Below the pieces are notes generated by a model, which was not told the origin of the DNA, searched no databases, and worked only from the letters and a program-made list of their open reading frames with translations. From Oscillospiraceae bacterium (GTDB lineage Bacteria; Bacillota; Clostridia; Oscillospirales; Oscillospiraceae): 30,962 nt of DNA. The stretch spans positions 1-30,962 of the forward strand of contig SVKT01000003.1 of NCBI GenBank assembly GCA_015068335.1. Reading direction: 5' to 3'. A program made the translations under genes and the position numbers. This document shows, piece after piece, positions 14,585 through 22,701 of this stretch; position 1 is the stretch's first letter, and each line of letters opens with the position of its first letter.

Positions 14585-16471
14585 ATGGCAAAAAAGCAAT
14601 TCAAGGCAGAGTCCAAGCGTCTGCTGGACCTGATGATCAACTCCATCTACACCCACAAGGAGATCTTCCTGCGGGAGATCATCTCCAACGCCAGCGACGC
14701 CTGCGACAAACTGTGCTACCGCGCCCTGACGGACGACACCGTGGCTCTGCGCCGCAAGGACTTCAAGATCGAATTGACCGTGGACAAGGCAAACCGCCTC
14801 CTCACCGTGTCTGACAACGGCATCGGTATGGACCGGGAGGATCTGGAAAACAATCTGGGCGTCATCGCCTCCTCCGGCTCCTACCGCTTCAAGCAGGAAG
14901 TGGGCGAGGACGCCAAACACACCGACGTCATCGGTCAGTTCGGCGTGGGCTTCTACTCCGCTTTTATGGCGGCGGACCACATCACCGTGGTGACGAAGAA
15001 GTACGGCAGCGACACCGCTTACCGCTGGGAATCCGCCGGCGCCGACGGCTACACCATCACCGAGTGCGAGAAGGCTGCCGTCGGTACGGACATCATTATG
15101 CACATCAAGGACGACGCCGGGGACGAGAAATACAGCGAGTTCCTGGAATCCTGGCGGTTGCAGGAACTGGTGCGCAAATACTCGGACTACATCCGCTTCC
15201 CCATCCGGATGGAAGTGAGCAAGACCCGCCGCAAGGAAGGCCTCGCCGAGGACGCCGCGCCGGAATACGAGACCTACACCGAGGTGGAGACCCTCAACTC
15301 TATGGTGCCCATCTGGCAGCGCCGCAAGGCCAACGTGAAGCCGGAGGAGTACAACAAGTTCTACCGGGACAAGTTCCACGACTATGCCGACCCCCAGAGG
15401 GTCATCGTGGTCTCCGCCGAGGGCGCCGTCACCTACAAGGCGCTGCTGTTCGTGCCCGGCGCCACCCCCTACGACTACTACACCAAAGACTTTGAGAAGG
15501 GTCTGCAACTCTACTCCAACGGCGTGCTCATTATGGACAAGTGCGCCGATCTGCTGCCCGACCACTTCCGCTTCATCCGCGGCGTGGTGGATTCCCCCGA
15601 CCTGAGCCTGAACATCTCCCGCGAACTGTTGCAGCACGACCGGCAGTTGAAGGTCATCGCCGCCAATCTGGAAAAGAAGATCAAAAGCGAACTGGTCAAA
15701 CTGATGAAGGAGGACGAGGCGGGCTACGAGAAGTTCTTCAAAAACTTCGGCCGCCAGTTGAAGTACGCCACGGTGGAAAACTTCGGCGCCAACAAGGATC
15801 TGCTGGCCGAACTGCTGCTGTTCTGGTCCTCCACGGAGAAGAAGCCCGTGACGCTGGACGCCTACATCAGCCGTATGGGCGAGGAGCAGAAACACATCTA
15901 CTTCGCCGCCGGCGAGAGCCCCGACAAACTGGACAAACTGCCCCAGACCGAACTGCTGCGGGACAAGGGCACGGAGATCCTCTACTTTGTGGATGAGTTC
16001 GACGAGTTCTGCGCCCAGACCATCCAGACCTATCAGGGCAAGGAATTCCGCTCCGTGCTGGATCAGGCGTTGGAAGAAGGCGCCGACGAAAAGGCGGCGG
16101 AAACCGCCGACGCCCACAAGGCGGTCTTCGACTTCATCAAGGAGACACTGGGCGAACAGGTGAAGGAGGTCAAGGCCTCCACCCGCCTGAAATCCCACCC
16201 CGTGTGCCTCTCCGCCGGCGAGGGACTGAGTTTCGAGATGGAAAAGTATTTCCAGTCCGTCCATCCCGACGCCGCCATCCGCGCCGACCGCATTCTGGAA
16301 CTGAATGTGGAGCATCCCGCCTTCCTGGCTCTGGAAACCGCCGTTGCCGAGGACGCCGAAAAGGCAAAAAAATACGCCGCGCTGCTGTACAACCAGGCGC
16401 TGCTCATCGCAGGTCTGCCGCTGGAAGACCCCGCCGGCTACACCGCGCTGGTGTGGGACCTGCTGCAATAA
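14585..16471 (+). CDS. htpG: Hsp90-family chaperone HtpG
   Basis: This 628-residue protein is a full-length bacterial Hsp90, an ATP-dependent dimeric cytosolic chaperone. The N-terminal GHKL ATPase shows FLREIISNASDACDKL (N-box, residues ~29-44), DNGIGM (G1 box) and GQFGVGFYSAF (G2 box). The middle domain carries DSPDLSLNISRELLQ with the ATP-contacting Arg, and the C-terminal third is the dimerisation domain. AAAGGAAG 11 bases upstream supports the ATG at 14585; a GTG four codons earlier overlaps that site. It is monocistronic, with its own promoter and a strong terminator shared with the convergent operon. Confidence 0.97.
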   Translation: MAKKQFKAESKRLLDLMINSIYTHKEIFLREIISNASDACDKLCYRALTDDTVALRRKDFKIELTVDKANRLLTVSDNGIGMDREDLENNLGVIASSGSYRFKQEVGEDAKHTDVIGQFGVGFYSAFMAADHITVVTKKYGSDTAYRWESAGADGYTITECEKAAVGTDIIMHIKDDAGDEKYSEFLESWRLQELVRKYSDYIRFPIRMEVSKTRRKEGLAEDAAPEYETYTEVETLNSMVPIWQRRKANVKPEEYNKFYRDKFHDYADPQRVIVVSAEGAVTYKALLFVPGATPYDYYTKDFEKGLQLYSNGVLIMDKCADLLPDHFRFIRGVVDSPDLSLNISRELLQHDRQLKVIAANLEKKIKSELVKLMKEDEAGYEKFFKNFGRQLKYATVENFGANKDLLAELLLFWSSTEKKPVTLDAYISRMGEEQKHIYFAAGESPDKLDKLPQTELLRDKGTEILYFVDEFDEFCAQTIQTYQGKEFRSVLDQALEEGADEKAAETADAHKAVFDFIKETLGEQVKEVKASTRLKSHPVCLSAGEGLSFEMEKYFQSVHPDAAIRADRILELNVEHPAFLALETAVAEDAEKAKKYAALLYNQALLIAGLPLEDPAGYTALVWDLLQ

Positions 16472-16485
16472 CCACCCAAAGAAAG

Positions 16486-16522
16486 AACCGCCGCCCTGAC
16501 GCAAGTCGGGCGGCGGTTTTTT
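16486..16522 (+). terminator. Terminator of htpG, probably bidirectional
   Basis: An 11-bp GC stem (16486-16496 with 16508-16518), extended by an inner GAC/GTC stem after one bulged base, is followed by six T. The opposite strand reads TTCTTTCTTT after the stem, so it can also end the convergent NifU operon (stop at 16528). Confidence 0.9.
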
Positions 16523-16527
16523 GTTGG

Positions 16528-16821
16528 TCACAGATGGTGGTCGCGCAGGAGTTTTTTGGCCATATCCCACAGTTCGTCGCTGACTTCCTGCACGATGACG
16601 GCGCGCTCCACCAGATCCGGCAGAGCCTGCACCACCTCAGCCTCCACCACGGTTTCGTTGGTCAGGTCGGCGGAGGGGCAGCCGGCGCAGTGGCCCAGCA
16701 TCTTCACGTACAGCACTTTATTTTCCAGGCGGTCGATGCTGATCTCGCCGCCGTGGGCGCGGAGCACGGGACGCACTTTCTCGTCCAGCACCGCTTCGAT
16801 GCGCTTGATGGCTTCGTTCAT
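16528..16821 (-). CDS. NifU-domain (Nfu-type) iron-sulfur carrier
   Basis: This 97-residue protein is a stand-alone NifU C-terminal domain. It begins with helical IKRIEAVLDEKVRPVLRAHG, then the domain's GGEISIDRL strand and the cluster-binding Cys pair in GHCAGCPSADLTNETVV. Such proteins carry or transfer [4Fe-4S] clusters to target enzymes. AGGAGG within the end of the preceding AAA gene and a gap of only three bases show that it is the last gene of the LRR-VWA-AAA operon. Whether it works with that module or is a housekeeping passenger cannot be told from sequence. Confidence 0.93.
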   Translation of the reverse strand: MNEAIKRIEAVLDEKVRPVLRAHGGEISIDRLENKVLYVKMLGHCAGCPSADLTNETVVEAEVVQALPDLVERAVIVQEVSDELWDMAKKLLRDHHL

Positions 16822-16824
16822 TGG

Positions 16825-18345
16825 TCATTCCTCCTGCTGCGCCGCTCTGGCGGCGGCAATCTCGTCCCGGATGCGGCGGCGCTTGTCGTCAAAAAGCAGT
16901 TCCTTGTTGTGGCGGAAGTAGGCGTCGCAGCCGAAATTCTCCACGAACCAACTGGCGTCGTAGCCGGAGGTGACCTCGGTCACAAACAGCACCAGTTCCT
17001 GGCTCTGTTCCAGCGCCGTTTCCAGGAAGCGGAAGGCATTGTCGAAGGCGGCGCCGGTTTCCTCCGCCAGGGCGGTTCTCCGCTCCACCTCCGCGCCGAA
17101 CCAGCCGCGCACCGCGTCCATCGCCGCGGCGGGTTCTGTGAGGTTCTCCCGCAGCAGGTTCTGGCGGTACGCTTCCAACGCGTTGCACTCCCGCAGCCAC
17201 AGGTCGCGCTGTTCCTTTTCCAGCCGGCCGGCTTCCTTCTCCTGTTTCAGTTTTTCCTGCCGCTGCCAGACCAACTGCCCCAGCACGGCGGTGGGGTCGG
17301 CATCCGCGATCTTGCCCCGGAAATCCACCAGCGCGGCGTGGAGTGCCGTGGTCAATTCGTCCTGCCGGCGGGTCTGGCGGGCCAGTTCCGTGAGCCGGGA
17401 GAAGATCAGGCTCATAACCGACAGTTTTTCGTCAAAGGGCGCGGCGCGCAGTTCCAGCATCGTGATGTTCTGCCACGTGCCCCGCAGAATGTCCTCCACG
17501 TGGTAGGTCTTCTGGTACTTGTAGTACAGTTCCAGATAGTTGGCGAAGTCCTTGGCGATGCGGGGCAGTTGGATATACTGCTCCACCACGCCGCGATCCA
17601 CCCGCAAGCCCAGTTTTTCGTAGGCGAAGATCAGTTCGCTCAGATCCTCCCAGCCGCGGGCGGTGGCGAACTGCAAACCGTCCACCGTGGTCTCCACCCG
17701 GTAGAAGTGGTCCTTCTTGATGTCCAGATAGGACACCACCGCGCCGTGGACGCCCTTGCGCAGGGCGTATTCCTTCCAGACGGCAAAGTTCTCCGCCACG
17801 TCGATGCGCTTGACGCGGTCCAGCGTCACCATATCGAAGTCCCGGACGGACTTGTTGTACTCCGGCGGGTTGCCCGCCGCCACGATGAGCCAGCCCTCGG
17901 GCAGGCGCTGGTTGCCGAAGGTCTTGCATTGGAGGAATTGCAGCATCATCGGCGAGAGGGTCTCGGACACACAGTTGATCTCGTCCAGAAACAAAATGCC
18001 CTCTTTGATCCCCGTGCGCTCCATCAGTTGATGGACGGAGGCCAGGATCTCGCTCATCGTATATTCCGTAACGGAAAATTCCGCGCCGCCGTAGGTGCGC
18101 TTTTCAATGAAGGGCAGGCCCACGGCGCTCTGGCGGGTATGGTGGGTGATGGTATAAGCCACCAGTCCCACGCCGGTCTCCGCCGCGATCTGCTCCATAA
18201 TCTGGGTCTTGCCGATGCCCGGAGGGCCCATCAGCAGCACCGGGCGCTGGCGCACCGCGGGGATCAGGTAATTGCCCAGTTCGTCCCGGGTCAGATACGC
18301 TTTCAGGGTGTTGGTGATCTCCTGTTTTGCCTGTTTGATGTTCAT
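16825..18345 (-). CDS. MoxR-like AAA+ ATPase
   Basis: This 506-residue protein has an N-terminal MoxR/dynein-like AAA+ module: Walker A GPPGIGKT (40-47), Walker B GILFLDE (116-122), sensor-1 VAAGNPPEY (155-163) and a basic DRVKRID at 176-182. Residues ~290-506 are helical and charged, partly coiled-coil-like (EKLKQEKEAGRLEKEQRDLW), with no second ATPase domain. AGGAG seven bases upstream supports the ATG at 18345; an ATG at 18360 overlaps the upstream gene's end. It begins 11 bases after the VWA gene. MoxR ATPases typically work with a VWA protein as chaperone-like machines that remodel or metallate a target, so the pair should form one complex. The target here is unknown. Confidence 0.93.
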   Translation of the reverse strand: MNIKQAKQEITNTLKAYLTRDELGNYLIPAVRQRPVLLMGPPGIGKTQIMEQIAAETGVGLVAYTITHHTRQSAVGLPFIEKRTYGGAEFSVTEYTMSEILASVHQLMERTGIKEGILFLDEINCVSETLSPMMLQFLQCKTFGNQRLPEGWLIVAAGNPPEYNKSVRDFDMVTLDRVKRIDVAENFAVWKEYALRKGVHGAVVSYLDIKKDHFYRVETTVDGLQFATARGWEDLSELIFAYEKLGLRVDRGVVEQYIQLPRIAKDFANYLELYYKYQKTYHVEDILRGTWQNITMLELRAAPFDEKLSVMSLIFSRLTELARQTRRQDELTTALHAALVDFRGKIADADPTAVLGQLVWQRQEKLKQEKEAGRLEKEQRDLWLRECNALEAYRQNLLRENLTEPAAAMDAVRGWFGAEVERRTALAEETGAAFDNAFRFLETALEQSQELVLFVTEVTSGYDASWFVENFGCDAYFRHNKELLFDDKRRRIRDEIAAARAAQQEE

Positions 18346-18356
18346 ATCGTCACTCC

Positions 18357-19718
18357 TCACAACTGGGGCAGTTCTTCCAGTTCGATTCCGTATTCTTCTG
18401 CCGTTTCCTGCGCCGCGCGTTCCAGCCCCGGCACGTCCAGCACCAGCCGGATGGCCCAGGGCGGCATCGCAAAGGACAGGGGCGGTTCTTCCAGCAGCAC
18501 GAAGGCCGCGTCATAGGGCGGGCGTTTTTTGGGGTAGAAGCCCATACCGTCCGTAAAGTACACCAATCCCCGCAGGGCGGTGAAGGCGCCCTCCTTCCGC
18601 AGCCGGTCCACATACTCGAACACGGGGCGGAAATCCGTGGCGCTGCCGCCGCAGAGGGCAAAGTTTTCCATATAGGTTTTCAGTTCGTCCAGATCGCGGA
18701 TCACCGTGTCGGAGCGGATCTGATCGTCACACTGCAAGATGCGGATATTCACCTTGCGGGTGAAGGTCTCCGTACTGCGCAGGATGGCGTAGGTGCAGGC
18801 CAAAAACTGCCGCACCAGTTCGCCGGAGGTGGACATCGACGTGTCCACGGCGATGACGAAGTCCTCGATGCGCTTGTCCTCTCTCGTTTCCGGCGGCTCC
18901 ACCAGCGGCATATTGCCGTAAAGTTGCAATCCGTAGGTGTAGAACACGTAGTCGAAGGCGTCGCCATCCACTTCCAGCACCTCACGGGGCGCGGCGAACC
19001 GCCGCAGGAAGACGCGGTAGTCCACGTCGTTCCGGTTGGCCACCCGCAGGCGTTCCAGCACGGCCTCGCCGCCGGTGGCCTGGTCGGCCAGCACGGTCTC
19101 CATCGAGGTCTGGGTCTTTTCCGACATATTCTGCCACTTCTCGTCCTGCTGCCGGGACTGCTCCTGCTGGTCCTTCTGCTCCGGATCCCAGAGACCGTGG
19201 TCATCCACCAGAAACAGTTTTTGCAGTTGCGCCACCCGGTAGGGTTCCAGATCCAGTTTCAGCAAGCGGCGGTAGATGCCCTCCGCCGTCAGCACCGGCA
19301 TCTCCTGCCGGCATTCCCCGTAAAATTTCCGCTTGGCGGGAGAAACCACATCTTCCAGGCAGGGGTAATCCAGACTGTCCAGAATGCTCTCCACCGCTGC
19401 GTCGCAGGCGAGATCCCACAGTTCCGCCGCCTTACCCCGCTTCTTGGCCAGATGCCGCAACATACAGTGCAGGATCACGTGGAGATAGGCGCGGTTCACG
19501 TGGTTCTCGCTGCGCAGGTATCGTTCCGCCAGAAAGGCGCCGTCATAGTACAGCGTGTCGCCGTTGGTGGCGAGGGACGCCGTCACCCCGCCGCCGCTTT
19601 GAAAATCCAGTGCGCACAGCGCCGCATCCAGATAGGGCAGGTTCATATACAGCCGGTTGCGCGCCGTGTACAGGATCTCCTGCCCGATGGCGGAAAGGTC
19701 TTTTTTCTCCTCGCTCAT
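18357..19718 (-). CDS. VWA-like protein with metallopeptidase-like N-domain (DUF2201 type)
   Basis: This 453-residue protein has two parts. The N-terminal ~180 residues resemble the DUF2201 putative metallopeptidase domain, with HVILHCMLRH (80-89). The spacing of the His residues is that of a zincin (HxxxH), but the usual catalytic Glu is Val, so it may be non-catalytic. A Gln/Glu-rich linker (about 178-205) leads to a VWA domain with the metal-site residues in VDTSMSTSG (Asp292, Ser294, Ser296), Thr361/Asp362 in GGSATDF and Asp390 in FTDG. AGGAGG eight bases upstream supports the ATG. It lies between the LRR gene (30 bases) and the AAA gene (11 bases), forming the classic MoxR-VWA pair. Confidence 0.9.
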   Translation of the reverse strand: MSEEKKDLSAIGQEILYTARNRLYMNLPYLDAALCALDFQSGGGVTASLATNGDTLYYDGAFLAERYLRSENHVNRAYLHVILHCMLRHLAKKRGKAAELWDLACDAAVESILDSLDYPCLEDVVSPAKRKFYGECRQEMPVLTAEGIYRRLLKLDLEPYRVAQLQKLFLVDDHGLWDPEQKDQQEQSRQQDEKWQNMSEKTQTSMETVLADQATGGEAVLERLRVANRNDVDYRVFLRRFAAPREVLEVDGDAFDYVFYTYGLQLYGNMPLVEPPETREDKRIEDFVIAVDTSMSTSGELVRQFLACTYAILRSTETFTRKVNIRILQCDDQIRSDTVIRDLDELKTYMENFALCGGSATDFRPVFEYVDRLRKEGAFTALRGLVYFTDGMGFYPKKRPPYDAAFVLLEEPPLSFAMPPWAIRLVLDVPGLERAAQETAEEYGIELEELPQL

Positions 19719-19748
19719 ACGCCTGCCCTCCTCTCTGTCGATCCCGGT

Positions 19749-20723
19749 TTATAACTCGAAGGTCTTGTTCCGGCCCACCGGCACGTTTCCGTGCTGCTCC
19801 TCCATCAGGATGGCCATCAGTTCCGTCCGTCCCTGCCGCCGCGCCGCCTCACTCAATGCCGACAGCGCCGCGCCGTCCCACTCCGTTTTGCGCAGCAGAG
19901 CCCGCAGGCCGGAGGCGTCCCCCTCCGCCAGCAATCGGTGCGCCAGCGTTTCGGCGTGGGCGCGGATATACGCAAGGTACTGCTCCTCCGCCTCCCGGGT
20001 CAGTTCCACGGGGCAGCACAGCCGCCGCCACGCCAGACGCAGCGCGCCGTCCGGGTCGTGGCCCATCCCCAGAAAGGGCTTCCAGAGGTCGTCGTAATCC
20101 TTCAACGAAAACTTTTTTTCGTAGAAACAATGGTGGTAGGCATAGCCGCCGCCGCTGATGCGGAAATCGAACTGGTGGTGGGGGATGTTCTCCTCGTGCT
20201 CCTCCGTGTAGGAAGGGAAGATCAGCCGCACCGCGGCGCCGTCCCTGCGGTACAGCGTCACATCCAGTTCCCGGATCAGTTCGTCGCACAGGTACGCCAA
20301 CAGCGCGCCCTCCTGCCCCGTGCAGGTGATGCGGAAGGTGTCCAGCGCGCGGCAGTTCATCAGCGAGCCGCCGCCCCAGTGGGCGGTGGTGTCCCGCAGG
20401 AGCAGCGTTTTCAGGTTCGTGCAGTTGAACAGGGCGTAGTTGTCCACCCGGCGCAGACTGTCCGGCAGTTTCAGTTCCGTCAGGGCGCGGTTGTCCCAGC
20501 CGTCTTCCGGCGGCACGCCGCAGGTGACCAGCACCGCCTCCCCCGCCGGCGCAGGGCGGTTTGGCGTGAGGGCGTGGTCGCCCAGCACGGTGACCGGCAG
20601 ACCGAACAGTTCCTCCGGCAGCGCGGCGCGGACGTCGCAGGTGTGCGCCTGCAAAATCGTCACCTGCTCCGCTTCCCGGCGAATGACCAGTTTCCAGTTG
20701 TTTGCACCGCTGATCCGTTCCAA
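19749..20723 (-). CDS. Leucine-rich-repeat (BspA-like) protein of the MoxR-VWA operon
   Basis: This 324-residue protein has no signal peptide or membrane segment. Residues ~80-135 look like two to three BspA-type leucine-rich repeats (LTELKLPDSLRRVDNYALFN, CTNLKTLLL, CRALDTFRI). The middle (~140-235) is unassigned, with FDFRISGGGYAYHHCFYEKK. The C-terminal ~90 residues are Ala/Leu/Arg-rich helices resembling ankyrin-like hairpins (GDASGLRALLRKTEWDGAALS). The start is TTG at 20723, seven bases from AGGAGG. It is the first gene of the operon, 30 bases before the VWA gene. Its likely role is substrate or partner recognition for the MoxR-VWA machine, which is inference from domain type and context. 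Confidence 0.8.
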   Translation of the reverse strand: MERISGANNWKLVIRREAEQVTILQAHTCDVRAALPEELFGLPVTVLGDHALTPNRPAPAGEAVLVTCGVPPEDGWDNRALTELKLPDSLRRVDNYALFNCTNLKTLLLRDTTAHWGGGSLMNCRALDTFRITCTGQEGALLAYLCDELIRELDVTLYRRDGAAVRLIFPSYTEEHEENIPHHQFDFRISGGGYAYHHCFYEKKFSLKDYDDLWKPFLGMGHDPDGALRLAWRRLCCPVELTREAEEQYLAYIRAHAETLAHRLLAEGDASGLRALLRKTEWDGAALSALSEAARRQGRTELMAILMEEQHGNVPVGRNKTFEL

Positions 20724-20755
20724 AGGCTGTCCTCCTGCGCGTTTCTTAACAATTT

Positions 20756-20764
20756 AGTATATCA
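20756..20764 (-). promoter_or_regulatory. Extended -10 promoter for the LRR-VWA-AAA-NifU operon
   Basis: On the minus strand TGA-TATACT (20764-20756) forms an extended -10 element 32 bases before the TTG start. No good -35 box is seen at the right distance. Confidence 0.6.
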
Positions 20765-20794
20765 CAGTCTGCGCCGCATTCCTATACTTTGCGC

Positions 20795-20826
20795 AAAAAA
20801 AGAGGAGGCGCGGTGCGCCTCCTCTT
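20795..20826 (-). terminator. Intrinsic terminator of the pyrophosphatase gene
   Basis: A 12-bp stem (20800-20811 with 20815-20826) and three-base loop. On the minus strand it is followed by a run of seven T (plus-strand A run 20795-20801). It lies about 130 bases after the stop codon, beyond the structured element. Confidence 0.93.
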
Positions 20827-20865
20827 GCTTGTATCTTGTTGTGCTGTGCCCACCGTTGCCGCATT

Positions 20866-20957
20866 GCGATTCCCGCCCCCTGTTGGGGCGCCAATCGCGC
20901 CGCTTCCTCGCTGATCGGCTCGCTGTTTCCGCCACCGGCGGCGCTTCGCCGATCAGC
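20866..20957 (-). repeat. Structured non-coding element with two nested inverted repeats
   Basis: Two stem-loops sit side by side after the pyrophosphatase gene. The first pairs 20910-20919 with 20948-20957 (GCTGATCGGC and its inverse, 10 bp, covering the stop codon) around an inner CCGCC/GGCGG stem. The second pairs 20866-20871 with 20893-20898 around an inner CCCC/GGGG stem with a TGTT loop. The composition and nested symmetry resemble small dispersed palindromic elements. I see only one copy in this window. Confidence 0.55.
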
Positions 20958-22578
20958 CCCACAGGGCGGACAGGGTGGGAATGACCTGCTTCTTGCGGGA
21001 CATAATCTTGGGCAGGAAGGCGCAGTTGCCCTCGTCCTTGATGTTGAAGGCCTGACGGATGGTCTCCTCGTCGCCCACGTAGAGCAGTTGGGTGCCGTCC
21101 AGCAGCACGTCCGTGATCATCAGCACCACGGTATCGAACCGCTTTTCCTTCCGGATCTCCCGCATCACCCGCAGGAACTCCTCCTGCCGTTCCAGCAGGC
21201 GGTCGGAATCCATACAGGTGATCTGGCTGACCGCCAGATCGTGGCCGGCGATGTGGAACTCCTTATAGTCCGTTTTCAGCATCGTGTCCACGGACTTGTC
21301 GTCGCCGCAGGTGGCGGAGAAGATGGCCTTGCCCAGTTCGTCCAGGGAGATGTTGGCGATCCGCGCCATACGGTTGGCAATGTCGATGTCCCGCTGGGTA
21401 CAGGTGGGAGACTTGAACATAACGGTGTCGGACACGATGGCCGCCGCCATCAAGCCCGCCATTTTCGCCGTGGGCATCAGACCCTTTTCCTGATACATTC
21501 CCGCCACGATGGTGGTGGTGCTGCCCACGGGCTCGTTGCGCACGTAGATGGGGTTTTTCGTCTGGATATCCGCCAGGCGGTGGTGGTCCACGATCTCCAG
21601 AATGTCCGCCTGATCCAGGCCCTGCACAGACTGGGCCTTTTCGTTGTGGTCCATCAGCACCACCTTCTTGCGCCGGGGACGCAGCAGATGGAAACGGGAC
21701 AGCGTGCCCACCACGCGCTCCTCCTCATCCAGAATGGGGTAGGCGCGGAAGCGGCTTTCCAGCACGGTATCCTGCACGTCGTCGATATAATCGTCCAGAT
21801 GGAAGCAGACCAGATTCTCGCTCTTGCAGACCCGCTCGATGGGCAGCGCCTGATTGATCAGCCGCACGGCACGATAGGCATCGTAAGGCGTGGCGATCAG
21901 GCAGGTTCTGGTCTCCATATCCAGCAGTTCCTGCTGCACCTCCGCCTGACAGACGATGACGCAGTTCACATTCAGTTCCAGCGCGCGGCGGATCATATCC
22001 GGCTGGTCGCCGCAGATCAGGACCGTCTCCTCCGCAGCAAAGAGCAGCGTCTCCCGCCCGGTGGGCAGCGCCACCGTGATCTCGCCGGAGATCTCGTCCC
22101 GCAGTTCGCCGCCGGCATTGAGAATGCGGCCTTCCAGCACGGAGAGCAGGTTATACACCGGCACGGCATTCACCGCGGGGTTGCCCACGGAGGTCATATC
22201 ATAGTTGGCCACATCGCCTGCGGACAGCATACCGTAGAGGGAGCCGTCCTCGTTGGCTACGGGCAGGACGGAAAGGCGATCCGTCTGCATCACCTGCCAC
22301 GCGCGGCTGAGCGTCGCGGCGGCAGACAGGGTGGGCGGCGTATCATAATCCAGATCCCGGACCTGGGTCCGCACGTTGCTGATCTTCTGGGGCGGCTGGA
22401 AGCCAAAGCGATCCAGCACGATCTGGGTCTCGTCGCTGATCTGGCCCAGACGGGCGGCCTGATACTGCCGCTGTCCCAGCGCCTGTTTCAGTGCCGCATA
22501 GGCCATAGCAGATACGATCGAATCGGTATCCGGGTTCCGATGGCCCGTAATATATACGGTATCCATTCCAGTATCCAT
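20953..22578 (-). CDS. Manganese-dependent inorganic pyrophosphatase with CBS and DRTGG domains
   Basis: This 541-residue protein is a family II (DHH/DHHA2) inorganic pyrophosphatase, which hydrolyses pyrophosphate to drive biosynthesis. Metal-binding motifs are split by regulatory domains: GHRNPDTDS at the N-terminus, then after the insert LMDHNEKAQS and EIVDHHRLADI; the C-terminal SRKKQ binds substrate. The insert, about residues 70-305, consists of a CBS domain (SVLPVANEDGSLYGMLSAGD), a DRTGG-like domain and a second CBS domain (FRAYPILDEEERVVGTLSRF). In characterised relatives this insert binds adenine nucleotides and sets activity. AGGAG six bases upstream supports the ATG at 22578; an in-frame extension to 22674 overlaps the promoter. 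Confidence 0.94.
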   Translation of the reverse strand: MDTGMDTVYITGHRNPDTDSIVSAMAYAALKQALGQRQYQAARLGQISDETQIVLDRFGFQPPQKISNVRTQVRDLDYDTPPTLSAAATLSRAWQVMQTDRLSVLPVANEDGSLYGMLSAGDVANYDMTSVGNPAVNAVPVYNLLSVLEGRILNAGGELRDEISGEITVALPTGRETLLFAAEETVLICGDQPDMIRRALELNVNCVIVCQAEVQQELLDMETRTCLIATPYDAYRAVRLINQALPIERVCKSENLVCFHLDDYIDDVQDTVLESRFRAYPILDEEERVVGTLSRFHLLRPRRKKVVLMDHNEKAQSVQGLDQADILEIVDHHRLADIQTKNPIYVRNEPVGSTTTIVAGMYQEKGLMPTAKMAGLMAAAIVSDTVMFKSPTCTQRDIDIANRMARIANISLDELGKAIFSATCGDDKSVDTMLKTDYKEFHIAGHDLAVSQITCMDSDRLLERQEEFLRVMREIRKEKRFDTVVLMITDVLLDGTQLLYVGDEETIRQAFNIKDEGNCAFLPKIMSRKKQVIPTLSALWG

Positions 22579-22620
22579 ACAAATCTCCTTCTCCGCCCTG
22601 CGCTTCGGCTGTTTTTCTTT

Positions 22621-22649
22621 ATTATGCTTCCGCCGCAATCCTTTGTCAA
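22621..22649 (-). promoter_or_regulatory. Sigma-A promoter for the pyrophosphatase gene
   Basis: Minus strand -35 TTGACA (22649-22644), 17-base spacer, -10 CATAAT (22626-22621), 42 bases before the start codon. Confidence 0.88.
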
Positions 22650-22701
22650 CGGCTCTTTCTGTCAGGAAATACACAAAGATGCCGATACGCAGCGGGTTTC
22701 C

